Shown: positions 1-5,841 of the stretch, in pieces | Layout: every line of letters begins with the position of its first letter | How positions within the stretch are numbered: position 1 is the first letter of the stretch | NCBI GenBank assembly: GCA_900557435.1 | Contig: USSH01000098.1 | Coordinates: 1-8,246, forward strand | Direction of reading: 5' to 3' | Source of the DNA: an uncultured Coprococcus sp. | Lineage (GTDB): Bacteria > Bacillota > Clostridia > Lachnospirales > Lachnospiraceae | DNA: 8,246 bases | Notes under the pieces: generated by a model | Databases searched by the model: none | What the model saw: the letters and a program-made list of their open reading frames with translations, nothing else | Told to the model about the DNA's origin: nothing | Made by a program: the position numbers and the translations under genes

Positions 1-1223
1 TCAGCAACCGCCTGGGCATCCATGTTCCACAGTGATTCCAGAAGTTTTCTTGATCCATCAACTGCACGTGTAACGTCATCCCATTGCATCGTGCTTATAG
101 CATTTACATACTCCTTAGAGACCTCTTTGTTTGGAATCGCAACAGTTTCACCATCACTGTTATATGTGAGATACCCCAAATGTACAAGAAGCGTAAGAAC
201 ATCATCCTTTGATGCAAATGTGGTCATATCATTGCTGAATGTTCCGGTGTTGACACGGACACTCTCACCTGCCAGCATCTTTACCACCGCATCCTTAAGT
301 CCATCCATATTCATCTGTATATATATTTTCAATGCCTCATATGTCTCAGTCTGATTCCAGTATGTGCCAAATCTATGACGCAGCATAGCCTCAACGACTG
401 ATTTTGGACTATACATGGAGAATTTCAAATCTCCTGAAGCAGTGTGCGACACCAGATGATATCCATTGTACCAGTCCTTTGCCTCATCAAACTCCATATT
501 ATACTGTTCGCACAACTCCCTTACCTCCGTCTCCGTAAATCCAAAATATTCTGCCAGATTTCCTGGATCAGTCATTGAATATTCCATAAACATATTAAGA
601 GCGGAATGTGAACCATATTTTTTTATCGGCAAAATTCCAGTCATGTATGCCAGAGCAACATAATCCTTGTCCTTTAGCCACGACCTCAGAAAATCAAGAT
701 ATTTCTTCTGTGCATCCTTATCCTGCTCGTATTCTCTAAAAAGGCAATCCCATTCATCTATAAGTATAACAAACGGATGTTTAGTTGCCGAGTATATATC
801 TTTCATGGCAAATACCAGATTGTCCGTGCATACATATTCTGGATACGCGCTCACCAATTCTCTGATAAGTCTGTCCTGTATCAGTTTAAGCATATCTGTA
901 ACATTATCAGTCGCGCTGAGGAATTCCTGCATATCCACTTTTATAACGTCATACTGATTGAGATGCTTTTCAAATGTATCGCTGCTTTCTATCTTAAGAT
1001 CGTGAAACAAATGCATAGAATCCGCACATCTTCCATAATATGCCGCAAGCATATCAGCAGCCATCGACTTACCAAATCTTCTTGGACGACTTACACACAT
1101 ATAGCGTTGTAAAGTTCCAAGGCTCTTATTGGTTACATCTATCAATCCACTTTTATCTATAAAAATCTGTGACTGCCTTGCCATTTTAAACAGATCATTT
1201 CCCGGATTCAAATAACTGCCCAT
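1..1223 (-). CDS. AAA-ATPase-like protein (PF09820 type, probably with a PD-(D/E)XK C-terminus), 3' end cut off by window
   Basis: Open frame read from the minus strand for 407 codons without a stop before the window edge. The N-terminus (MGSYLNPGNDLFKMARQSQ) followed by a P-loop at residues 45-53 (SRPRRFGKS) and a Walker B at about 151-159 (FVILIDEWD) is the recognised opening of the AAA-ATPase-like family. These proteins are usually about 520-580 residues long and end in a PDDEXK_9 nuclease-like domain, which would lie outside this window. A TGILPIKKYG stretch near residue 195 is also typical. The start at 1223 is preferred to an in-frame ATG at 1229, because AGGAGG ends 7 nt before 1223 but only 1 nt before 1229. 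The protein is probably cytoplasmic and soluble. Its cellular role is not established; members occur in many copies in gut Clostridia and Bacteroidetes, and defence or mobile-element roles have only been guessed. It has its own promoter behind the thrS terminator. Confidence 0.88.
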   Translation of the reverse strand, partial: MGSYLNPGNDLFKMARQSQIFIDKSGLIDVTNKSLGTLQRYMCVSRPRRFGKSMAADMLAAYYGRCADSMHLFHDLKIESSDTFEKHLNQYDVIKVDMQEFLSATDNVTDMLKLIQDRLIRELVSAYPEYVCTDNLVFAMKDIYSATKHPFVILIDEWDCLFREYEQDKDAQKKYLDFLRSWLKDKDYVALAYMTGILPIKKYGSHSALNMFMEYSMTDPGNLAEYFGFTETEVRELCEQYNMEFDEAKDWYNGYHLVSHTASGDLKFSMYSPKSVVEAMLRHRFGTYWNQTETYEALKIYIQMNMDGLKDAVVKMLAGESVRVNTGTFSNDMTTFASKDDVLTLLVHLGYLTYNSDGETVAIPNKEVSKEYVNAISTMQWDDVTRAVDGSRKLLESLWNMDAQAVA

Positions 1224-1230
1224 ATACATA

Positions 1231-1236
1231 CCTCCT
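1231..1236 (-). promoter_or_regulatory. ribosome binding site AGGAGG deciding the start of the AAA-ATPase gene
   Basis: A perfect AGGAGG on the minus strand lies 7 nt before the ATG at 1223 and 1 nt before the ATG at 1229. The spacing selects the inner ATG. Confidence 0.8.
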
Positions 1237-1252
1237 GAAGTCTAATGTAATT

Positions 1253-1261
1253 AGTATAACA
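1253..1261 (-). promoter_or_regulatory. extended -10 promoter of the AAA-ATPase gene
   Basis: The minus strand reads TGTTATACT, an extended -10 (TG-N-TATACT), about 30 bp before the start codon and just after the thrS terminator. No good -35 hexamer is visible at 16-18 bp, as is common for extended -10 promoters. Assignment is by pattern only. Confidence 0.5.
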
Positions 1262-1282
1262 TAGCCTCCAAACATTGGCGAT

Positions 1283-1324
1283 AGCAAAAATAAGAGTCCT
1301 GCAATAACATATATTGCAGAACTC
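1283..1324 (-). terminator. Rho-independent terminator of thrS
   Basis: Inverted repeat with arms at 1294-1306 and 1312-1324. It makes a 13-bp stem in the RNA with one G-U pair and a 5-nt loop. On the minus strand it is followed by TTATTTTTGCT (1293-1283). It begins 25 bp after the thrS stop codon and separates thrS from the AAA-ATPase gene. Confidence 0.88.
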
Positions 1325-1348
1325 CTTTGTATTTATTCACATTCACTC

Positions 1349-3112
1349 TTACTTGTGAGCCATTGTCTTGATCTCTGTGTCGATCTTCTGTACGAACTCG
1401 TCAAGTGGAAGAACTGTTGTGTCAGCCTCACCGTGGAGTCTGTATGATACTGTTCCGTTCTCAGCCTCATTGAATCCGATTACGAGAAGGTATGGAACCT
1501 TCTGAACCTGACCCTCACGCATACGATAACCAAGCTTCTCTGCTCTGTCATCAAGCTCTACACGAACATCGATGGCATCAAGGGCATCAACAACCTTGTG
1601 AGCATATGCCATGAGATCCTCGTTGTCCGTCTTTACAGGCATAACTCTTACCTGTACAGGTGCAAGCCATGTTGGAAGATTTCCCTTTGTCTCCTCAAGG
1701 ATGTAAGCCATGAATCTGTCGAGAGATCCAAGGATGGCTCTGTGGAGAACTACAGGTGTCTTCTTCTCGCCGTCCTTGTCGATATACTTCAGGTCGAACT
1801 TGGCTGGCAGACAGAAGTCGAGCTGACATGTCGAGAGTGTATACTCATTTCCTACGGCCGGCTTAACATTTACATCAAGCTTTGGTCCGTAGAATGCAGC
1901 CTCACCGATCTCCTCTGTGTAATCGATTCCTATATCATCAAGAACTCTTCTGAGTGCATTCTCTGCTTTGTTCCACATCTCATCGTCATCGTGATACTTT
2001 ACCTTGTCCTCCGGGTCACGGAGTGACAGTACGCATCTGTAATCTGTGATTCCGAAATCCTTGTATGTGTCAAATATGAGCTTAACAACTCCTGCAAACT
2101 CTTCCTCGATCTGGTCTGGTGTCACAAATATATGTGAATCGTTCTGACAGAAGTGTCTTCCTCTCTCAATACCCTTGAGTGTACCACTTGCCTCAAATCT
2201 GAAGTCGTGTGCGATCTCAGCGATCCTGATAGGAAGATCCTTATATGAGTGCATCTTGTTTGCATATATCATCATGTGGTGCGGGCAGTTCATTGGACGA
2301 AGTACAAATGACTCTCCCTCCATCTCCATTGCAGGGAACATGTTGTCCTTGTAGTGATCCCAGTGACCTGATGTCTTGTAGAGGTTTACTGTACCTACAC
2401 AAGGTGTCATAACGTGGAGATAGCCAAGCTTTCTCTCCTTGCGCTTGATGTAGTTCTCAAGCTCCTGCCATACTGTATATCCCTTTGGAAGGAACATTGG
2501 AAGTCCACGTCCTACAAGGTCATCGACCATGAAGAGCTGCATGTCCTTGCCGATCTTTCTGTGGTCTCTCTCCTTAGCCTCCTCAAGTAACTGAAGATGC
2601 TCATCAAGCTCCTCCTTTGTAGGGAAGCACACACCGTATATTCTCTGGAGAACCTTGTTCTTGCTGTCGCCCTTCCAGTAAGCTCCTGAATGTCTGATGA
2701 GCTTGAAGTTACGGCAAAGCTTTACATTGTCTACGTGAGGTCCACGGCAGAGGTCTGTGAAATCACCCTGCTCATAGCATGTGATCGTTCCATCCTCAAG
2801 TCCATTTATAAGATCGAGCTTGTACTCGTCATCCTTGAACATCTCAAGAGCTTCTTCCTTGGATATCTCCTTGCGGATGATCTTCTTGCCGCTCTTGGCA
2901 ATCTTCTTCATCTCTTTCTCGATGGCTGCGAGATCTTCCTCGCCTCTGATAACGTCATCGCCGAGATCTACATCGTAGTAGAATCCTTCTGCAACTACCG
3001 GTCCTACCCAGAACTTTGCCTGTGGGTACAGATGCTTGATAGCCTGTGCCATAAGATGTGCACAGGAATGATTCAGTGTCTTAAGCTGTTCGTCTTCTTT
3101 GAAATTAACCAT
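1349..3112 (-). CDS. thrS: threonyl-tRNA synthetase lacking the TGS domain
   Basis: Cytoplasmic class II synthetase that joins threonine to tRNA-Thr using ATP, 587 residues. The editing domain comes first, with H15, H19 and the CRGPH group (C122, H126). These match the four residues that hydrolyse Ser-tRNA-Thr in the E. coli enzyme. The catalytic core follows, with the zinc ligands C276 (MNCPHH), H327 (NDSHIF) and H457, motif 2 around FRFEASG (R305), K411 in FYGPK, and motif 3 ILGSLDRF (R466). The anticodon-binding domain fills about residues 484-587. The E. coli enzyme has 642 residues; the shortfall is the N-terminal TGS domain. An in-frame TAA at 3134-3136 rules out a longer start, and AAGGAG (3120-3125) lies 7 nt before the ATG. 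Motif 2 is somewhat divergent. The gene is alone in its transcript, under a Thr T-box, and has its own terminator. Confidence 0.97.
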   Translation of the reverse strand: MVNFKEDEQLKTLNHSCAHLMAQAIKHLYPQAKFWVGPVVAEGFYYDVDLGDDVIRGEEDLAAIEKEMKKIAKSGKKIIRKEISKEEALEMFKDDEYKLDLINGLEDGTITCYEQGDFTDLCRGPHVDNVKLCRNFKLIRHSGAYWKGDSKNKVLQRIYGVCFPTKEELDEHLQLLEEAKERDHRKIGKDMQLFMVDDLVGRGLPMFLPKGYTVWQELENYIKRKERKLGYLHVMTPCVGTVNLYKTSGHWDHYKDNMFPAMEMEGESFVLRPMNCPHHMMIYANKMHSYKDLPIRIAEIAHDFRFEASGTLKGIERGRHFCQNDSHIFVTPDQIEEEFAGVVKLIFDTYKDFGITDYRCVLSLRDPEDKVKYHDDDEMWNKAENALRRVLDDIGIDYTEEIGEAAFYGPKLDVNVKPAVGNEYTLSTCQLDFCLPAKFDLKYIDKDGEKKTPVVLHRAILGSLDRFMAYILEETKGNLPTWLAPVQVRVMPVKTDNEDLMAYAHKVVDALDAIDVRVELDDRAEKLGYRMREGQVQKVPYLLVIGFNEAENGTVSYRLHGEADTTVLPLDEFVQKIDTEIKTMAHK

Positions 3113-3154
3113 GTCAGTTCTCCTTCTTACTTCTTATAAAGTGAAAATACGTTG

Positions 3155-3195
3155 CAGACGCAGCAGACATCAATATATATTCTGCCCGGCGTCTG
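3155..3195 (-). other. stem-loop in the thrS leader between T-box terminator and ribosome site
   Basis: Arms CAGACGC (3155-3161) and GCGTCTG (3189-3195) pair perfectly over 7 bp. An inner 4-bp CAGA/TCTG helix (3164-3167 with 3181-3184) forms across a small asymmetric internal loop. No U-run follows, so this is not a terminator. It lies 29 nt before the AAGGAG of thrS, in the part of the transcript made only on readthrough. A role in mRNA stability, processing or initiation is inference. Confidence 0.6.
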
Positions 3196-3222
3196 GTTAT
3201 ACATAAGCTTCCTGTAACAACT

Positions 3223-3258
3223 AAAAAAACACCCCTAGATATAATCTATCTAAGGGTG
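3223..3258 (-). terminator. regulated terminator of the thrS T-box
   Basis: The RNA from the minus strand forms a 12-bp stem (3258-3247 with 3241-3230, one G-U pair, 5-nt loop) followed by seven U (3229-3223). The 5' arm, containing CACCCUU, overlaps the sequence needed to close the T-box antiterminator, so the two structures exclude each other. Confidence 0.93.
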
Positions 3259-3509
3259 CGCATGCACGTTTCCACCTTAACTTTTAACTCAATTACACCT
3301 TTAACGCAGCTACGCGGTGACGCTTATATCGCGCACGGCTCGGGAGTGGTCTTCATGTGATATATCATAAGCTGCTCCCACCATATGTTCAGAATTAATA
3401 TCTGATCTCTGTCTGATTTCTCTGACTGATCTCATCTAATCCACATATGCAGCTCTCTCTGGATGCATCCACCACATTACTCTTTCCGTCTATGCCTTTG
3501 TCATATCTG
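3223..3509 (-). promoter_or_regulatory. T-box leader (threonine-specific) controlling thrS
   Basis: A transcription-attenuation riboswitch that reads uncharged tRNA-Thr. In RNA order: GACG (3490-3487), which pairs with CGUC (3322-3319) to close Stem I; the AGUA box (3481-3478); the AG-bulge region CAGAGAGAG; the distal-loop motif GGUGGGAG; the specifier loop with GAAG-ACC-ACUCC, where ACC (3350-3348) is the Thr specifier; the Stem II/III region; the T-box AAGGUGGAAACGUG (3278-3265); and the terminator hairpin. The acceptor-end bulge reads UGGA, predicting a tRNA-Thr with U at the discriminator position. When tRNA-Thr is uncharged, the antiterminator forms and thrS is transcribed. The 5' end is estimated as about 7 nt downstream of the -10. 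The apex of Stem I is longer than usual. Confidence 0.95.
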
Positions 3510-3515
3510 CCACCT

Positions 3516-3544
3516 AGTGTAGCACGATATATTTTTTTTCACAA
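3516..3544 (-). promoter_or_regulatory. thrS promoter (sigma-A type)
   Basis: On the minus strand TTGTGA (3544-3539) and TACACT (3521-3516) are separated by exactly 17 bp. The predicted start near 3509 places the first Stem I strand of the T-box about 20 nt into the transcript, as expected for a T-box gene. An A/T-tract region lies directly upstream. Confidence 0.8.
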
Positions 3545-3580
3545 TAGTAATTTATAGGTTTTTTATTTTTTTGTCTTTAT

Positions 3581-3610
3581 TTTTTCAACCATTTTCAGCC
3601 TTTTTCAGCC
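3581..3610. repeat. three tandem 10-bp repeats upstream of the thrS promoter
   Basis: Three adjacent 10-mers on the plus strand: TTTTTCAACC, ATTTTCAGCC and TTTTTCAGCC. Each differs from the next at one or two positions. They lie 37-66 bp upstream of the -35 hexamer, in the non-coding gap between the S66 gene and thrS. The one-helical-turn spacing would place the units on the same DNA face. The adjoining 3555-3580 stretch is almost pure A/T with several A-tracts. No known binding site was recognised. Confidence 0.7.
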
Positions 3611-3618
3611 AATCAAAC

Positions 3619-3628
3619 GCCTATAGGC
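3619..3628. repeat. 10-bp palindrome GCCTATAGGC
   Basis: Perfect 10-bp palindrome in the gap between the S66 gene end and the thrS promoter, 8 bp beyond the 10-bp repeats. As RNA it offers only a 3-bp stem and has no U-run in the operon direction, so it is not a terminator. The rest of 3629-3697 shows nothing recognisable, and no convincing terminator for the S66 gene was seen. Confidence 0.4.
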
Positions 3629-3697
3629 TTCTTTCTACTTTATCTTCATGAAAAGTTTCGTATTTGTATTCCCGTATACATGCCACTATTTTTATGC

Positions 3698-4717
3698 CTA
3701 CCTCATCTCCATGGAAAGACTCATATCCTGGCCGTCCACCATAAGAGTTCCCATGCTGCCACATACCACAGGCATCATCGGTGACAAATGTCCAAGATCC
3801 ACATCCATCACAACAGGCACATTGTATTTTCCAATGATTCCCAGCACAGCCTGATACTGGTCAAGGCCCATCATCTCCTGTCCGAACTGCAGCGGTCTGC
3901 CGATCATAAAGCCCTTACAGTATCTGAACCAACCACCGTTGTCCATCTGCCACATAGCACGTCTTATGGACATGACGTTCAGATCGCAGGACTCGAGGAA
4001 CCAGATAAAACCATCATCCTTATATCTCTCAAGGAATCCGCCAGCACGGTCAAACTTTGTTCCTATAAGGTTCACCAGACAGTCCATGCAGCCGCCTATC
4101 ATTCGTCCGCTCACCTGGAACTTCTCTGGATATCCCTTTATCACCCTCGGCTCCGTGATGTTGTACGGCAGGAATGGATGCTCCTCATCCCTGAGGGACT
4201 CCTTCTCCCATCCGTCGTATCCGGCAAATGACAGTTTCTGTCCCTGAAGGACCGCCATAGCATCCGCAACCGATCGGTGCCACGGCTCCTGTCCAAATGC
4301 CGCCGCACACAGACCATATATGGACGCCGTATCGCACAAAGTGGTGAGCAGGAACGTGAGGTTTGTATTGTCCGAATATCCCATGAACCACTTCGGGTCT
4401 GCTGCCCTCAGCCTGTCAAAATCAATATAGTTAAGTATCTCACACATGAGCTCCCCGCCGCCGCAGGATATGAGTGCATCGTTCTTCTCCGATGTGTAAT
4501 AGTCATTTATCTCCTGCCCGCACAGCTCAGGCTTATTGCTGATTCCTATGCCTTCTCCTACATAGCAGTTTGGCCCGATCTGTATACCGAATCCCATATT
4601 CCTGAAGTTCTCCTGCGCCCTGCCAAATGCAGTCTTATACGGCTCCGTATCACAGCCAAATGATGGCGCAACGAAACCTATCGTATCGCCCCTTTTTATA
4701 AATTTCGGAAATCTCAT
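3698..4717 (-). CDS. S66-family serine peptidase (LD-carboxypeptidase / MccF-like)
   Basis: Probably a cytoplasmic serine carboxypeptidase of 339 residues, a usual length for the family. Known members either remove the D-amino acid from L,D-peptides during murein recycling (LdcA) or cleave microcin C-type acyl-adenylates (MccF). The Ser-Glu-His triad is visible as S115 in GYSDNT, E242 in FLES and H310 in DLGHLSP. The N-terminus (GDTIGFVAPS) and GRMIGGC near residue 204 also fit. No signal peptide or membrane segment is seen. It is the last gene of the azlCD cluster, 33 nt after azlD. An in-frame TAA at 4721-4723 fixes the ATG at 4717 as start, although the only strong Shine-Dalgarno lies 26 nt away with a small hairpin between. 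Sequence alone does not decide between murein recycling and detoxification. Confidence 0.92.
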   Translation of the reverse strand: MRFPKFIKRGDTIGFVAPSFGCDTEPYKTAFGRAQENFRNMGFGIQIGPNCYVGEGIGISNKPELCGQEINDYYTSEKNDALISCGGGELMCEILNYIDFDRLRAADPKWFMGYSDNTNLTFLLTTLCDTASIYGLCAAAFGQEPWHRSVADAMAVLQGQKLSFAGYDGWEKESLRDEEHPFLPYNITEPRVIKGYPEKFQVSGRMIGGCMDCLVNLIGTKFDRAGGFLERYKDDGFIWFLESCDLNVMSIRRAMWQMDNGGWFRYCKGFMIGRPLQFGQEMMGLDQYQAVLGIIGKYNVPVVMDVDLGHLSPMMPVVCGSMGTLMVDGQDMSLSMEMR

Positions 4718-4726
4718 ATATTATCT

Positions 4727-4750
4727 GCAGGTATCCCTGCCTACCTCCTT
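4727..4750 (-). promoter_or_regulatory. hairpin-spaced ribosome binding site of the S66 peptidase gene
   Basis: AAGGAGG (4750-4744) follows directly on the azlD stop codon but lies 26 nt before the only possible S66 start. Between them GCAGGGATACCTGC (4740-4727) can form a 5-bp GC-rich stem with a 4-nt loop. Folding it out leaves 12 nt, near the normal range. The sequence and distances are seen; the looping-out is inference. Confidence 0.6.
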
Positions 4751-5059
4751 CTACATCAGCTTCAATATCCACTCCACCACGAACACTGTCACACATGCCG
4801 CAGCAGCGACAACTATAAGTCCCTTCTGCTTTATTCCAAGTATGAGTGCAACCGCAAATCCACACACAGCGCTTATGATGCTCTCCGTACTGTATAAAAT
4901 GGACGGAAGCGTCAACGCCGTGAGACATGAATACGGCACATAGTAAAGGAATGAATTGACAATTCTGTTCTCTATCTTCTTGCGGAACGCCACAAGCGGC
5001 ACCATTCTTATGAGGTAAGTGACGACCGCCATGGTTATTATATATATGTATATATTCAT
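4751..5059 (-). CDS. azlD: AzlD-family small subunit of branched-chain amino-acid exporter
   Basis: Small membrane protein of 102 residues with three to four hydrophobic stretches, belonging to the AzlD family (PF05437). It works with AzlC in the plasma membrane to export branched-chain amino acids or analogues such as 4-azaleucine (B. subtilis AzlCD, Corynebacterium BrnFE). The family pattern is seen in the early TYLIRMVPL (about residues 14-22) with RKKIE soon after, and a C-terminal hydrophobic half. The ATG at 5059 shares one base with the azlC stop codon (TGATG). A GTG at 5062 is in frame, but GGAGG (5071-5067) is 7 nt from the ATG and only 4 nt from the GTG, so ATG is chosen. The overlap implies translational coupling with azlC. 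Confidence 0.92.
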   Translation of the reverse strand: MNIYIYIITMAVVTYLIRMVPLVAFRKKIENRIVNSFLYYVPYSCLTALTLPSILYSTESIISAVCGFAVALILGIKQKGLIVVAAAACVTVFVVEWILKLM

Positions 5060-5808
5060 CACTGCACCTCCACGTCGTTATTATCTTTTGTCTTTTTTAT
5101 AGCATCCTGCTTTTCTTCTTTCTCAGCTCCCACAGGGAAGAATATAGCTCCTATCACAGAGGCTGCCACCGTGCTTATGATTATGGCAATTCCAGTCGAT
5201 ATGAATTTGAATATTGGAACGTAATACAGCACACATGATATGGCAGCAGCCACAAGTGCCACTATGGCAACCGGTCTGGACTTCTTCGCAACCGGCATGA
5301 CTATGGCAACAAACATTCCGTAGAGTGCCAGGCTTAATGCGCTGCTGATGGACTTTGGAAGAAGTCCCGATGCCACTGCACCGAACAGGGTTCCGCCTGT
5401 CCAGCCGACTATCGGCAGCAACTGAAGTCCTATCATATAGCCAAATGTCAATTCCTTCACATGTCCCATGGCAACCGCAAATATCTCGTCAGTATTTGCA
5501 AATGCGATCACAAGCCTCTCCTTGATGCCTACTGCCTCCCCAAGTTTCTGCGAGAGTGACAGGCTCATAAGGGAATATCTCAGATTGATTATGAACTGTG
5601 TGAGTATCATCTCAACCAGCGTTCCCCCCGCAAGGATGATCTTGAGTCCGGCAAACTGTCCCGCACTGGTTACATTTGTCAGACTTATGATGACCGCCTG
5701 AAAACTTGTAAGTCCTCCCTTCACCGCCAGCAGGCCAAAACTAAAACTTACCGCGAAATACCCCAGTGCTATCGGTATTCCATCCTTTAATCCTTTTCTA
5801 AATTCCAT
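5059..5808 (-). CDS. azlC: AzlC-family large subunit of branched-chain amino-acid exporter
   Basis: Polytopic membrane protein of 249 residues, AzlC family (PF03591), the large partner of AzlD. Family signs are the N-terminal GIPIALGYFAVSFSFG (about 10-25), the polar stretch LTNVTSAGQFAG in the first hairpin (about 43-54), INLRYSLMS (74-82), and FANTDEIFA (103-111). About six hydrophobic segments follow in the usual order. The last 25 residues are highly charged and poor in hydrophobics, probably a cytoplasmic tail. The substrate is inferred as branched-chain amino acids from B. subtilis AzlCD and Corynebacterium BrnFE; other substrates are possible. The ATG at 5808 lies 33 nt after the transglutaminase stop and has no strong Shine-Dalgarno (only AG-rich sequence), which hints at dependence on upstream translation. 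No regulator gene (AzlB/Lrp type) is in view. Confidence 0.94.
   Translation of the reverse strand: MEFRKGLKDGIPIALGYFAVSFSFGLLAVKGGLTSFQAVIISLTNVTSAGQFAGLKIILAGGTLVEMILTQFIINLRYSLMSLSLSQKLGEAVGIKERLVIAFANTDEIFAVAMGHVKELTFGYMIGLQLLPIVGWTGGTLFGAVASGLLPKSISSALSLALYGMFVAIVMPVAKKSRPVAIVALVAAAISCVLYYVPIFKFISTGIAIIISTVAASVIGAIFFPVGAEKEEKQDAIKKTKDNNDVEVQ
5067..5071 (-). promoter_or_regulatory. ribosome binding site GGAGG of azlD, inside the end of azlC
   Basis: GGAGG lies within the last codons of azlC, 7 nt before the ATG at 5059. It selects that start over the GTG at 5062. Confidence 0.75.
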
Positions 5809-5830
5809 CTCTAATACTACTTCTTTCGTT

Positions 5831-5840
5831 ACAAATTTGT
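5831..5840. repeat. 10-bp palindrome ACAAATTTGT before azlC
   Basis: Perfect 10-bp inverted repeat in the 33-nt gap between the transglutaminase stop and azlC. It could be an operator half-set or chance in A/T-rich DNA. No promoter with acceptable spacing was found beside it. Confidence 0.35.
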
Positions 5841-5841
5841 G

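Noticed and set aside
22..1112. Several plus-strand frames in the first kilobase
   Set aside because: The minus strand here carries one uninterrupted AAA-ATPase frame with motifs and ribosome site; the plus frames are shadows.
1598..2026. Plus-strand open frame of 142 codons opposite thrS
   Set aside because: It lies wholly antisense to a well-identified synthetase and has no ribosome site or family resemblance; a shadow frame.
2690..3139. Plus-strand open frame of 149 codons opposite the start of thrS
   Set aside because: Antisense to the editing domain of thrS, with no recognisable domain; explained by codon use of the real gene.
3614..3632. Possible terminator for the S66 gene around GCCTATAGGC
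   Set aside because: The stem would be only 3 bp and the downstream minus-strand sequence is A-rich rather than T-rich.
3788..4231. Plus-strand open frame of 147 codons opposite the S66 gene
   Set aside because: Shadow of the S66 peptidase, whose complete Ser-Glu-His triad makes the minus strand the coding one.
4650..4928. Minus-strand 92-codon frame overlapping azlD and the start of the S66 gene
   Set aside because: Out of frame with both real genes, rich in Cys/His/Arg without pattern, and no ribosome site.
5809..5841. Possible separate promoter for azlC
   Set aside because: TTGTAA and TATTAG are present but only 12 bp apart, too close for a sigma-A promoter.
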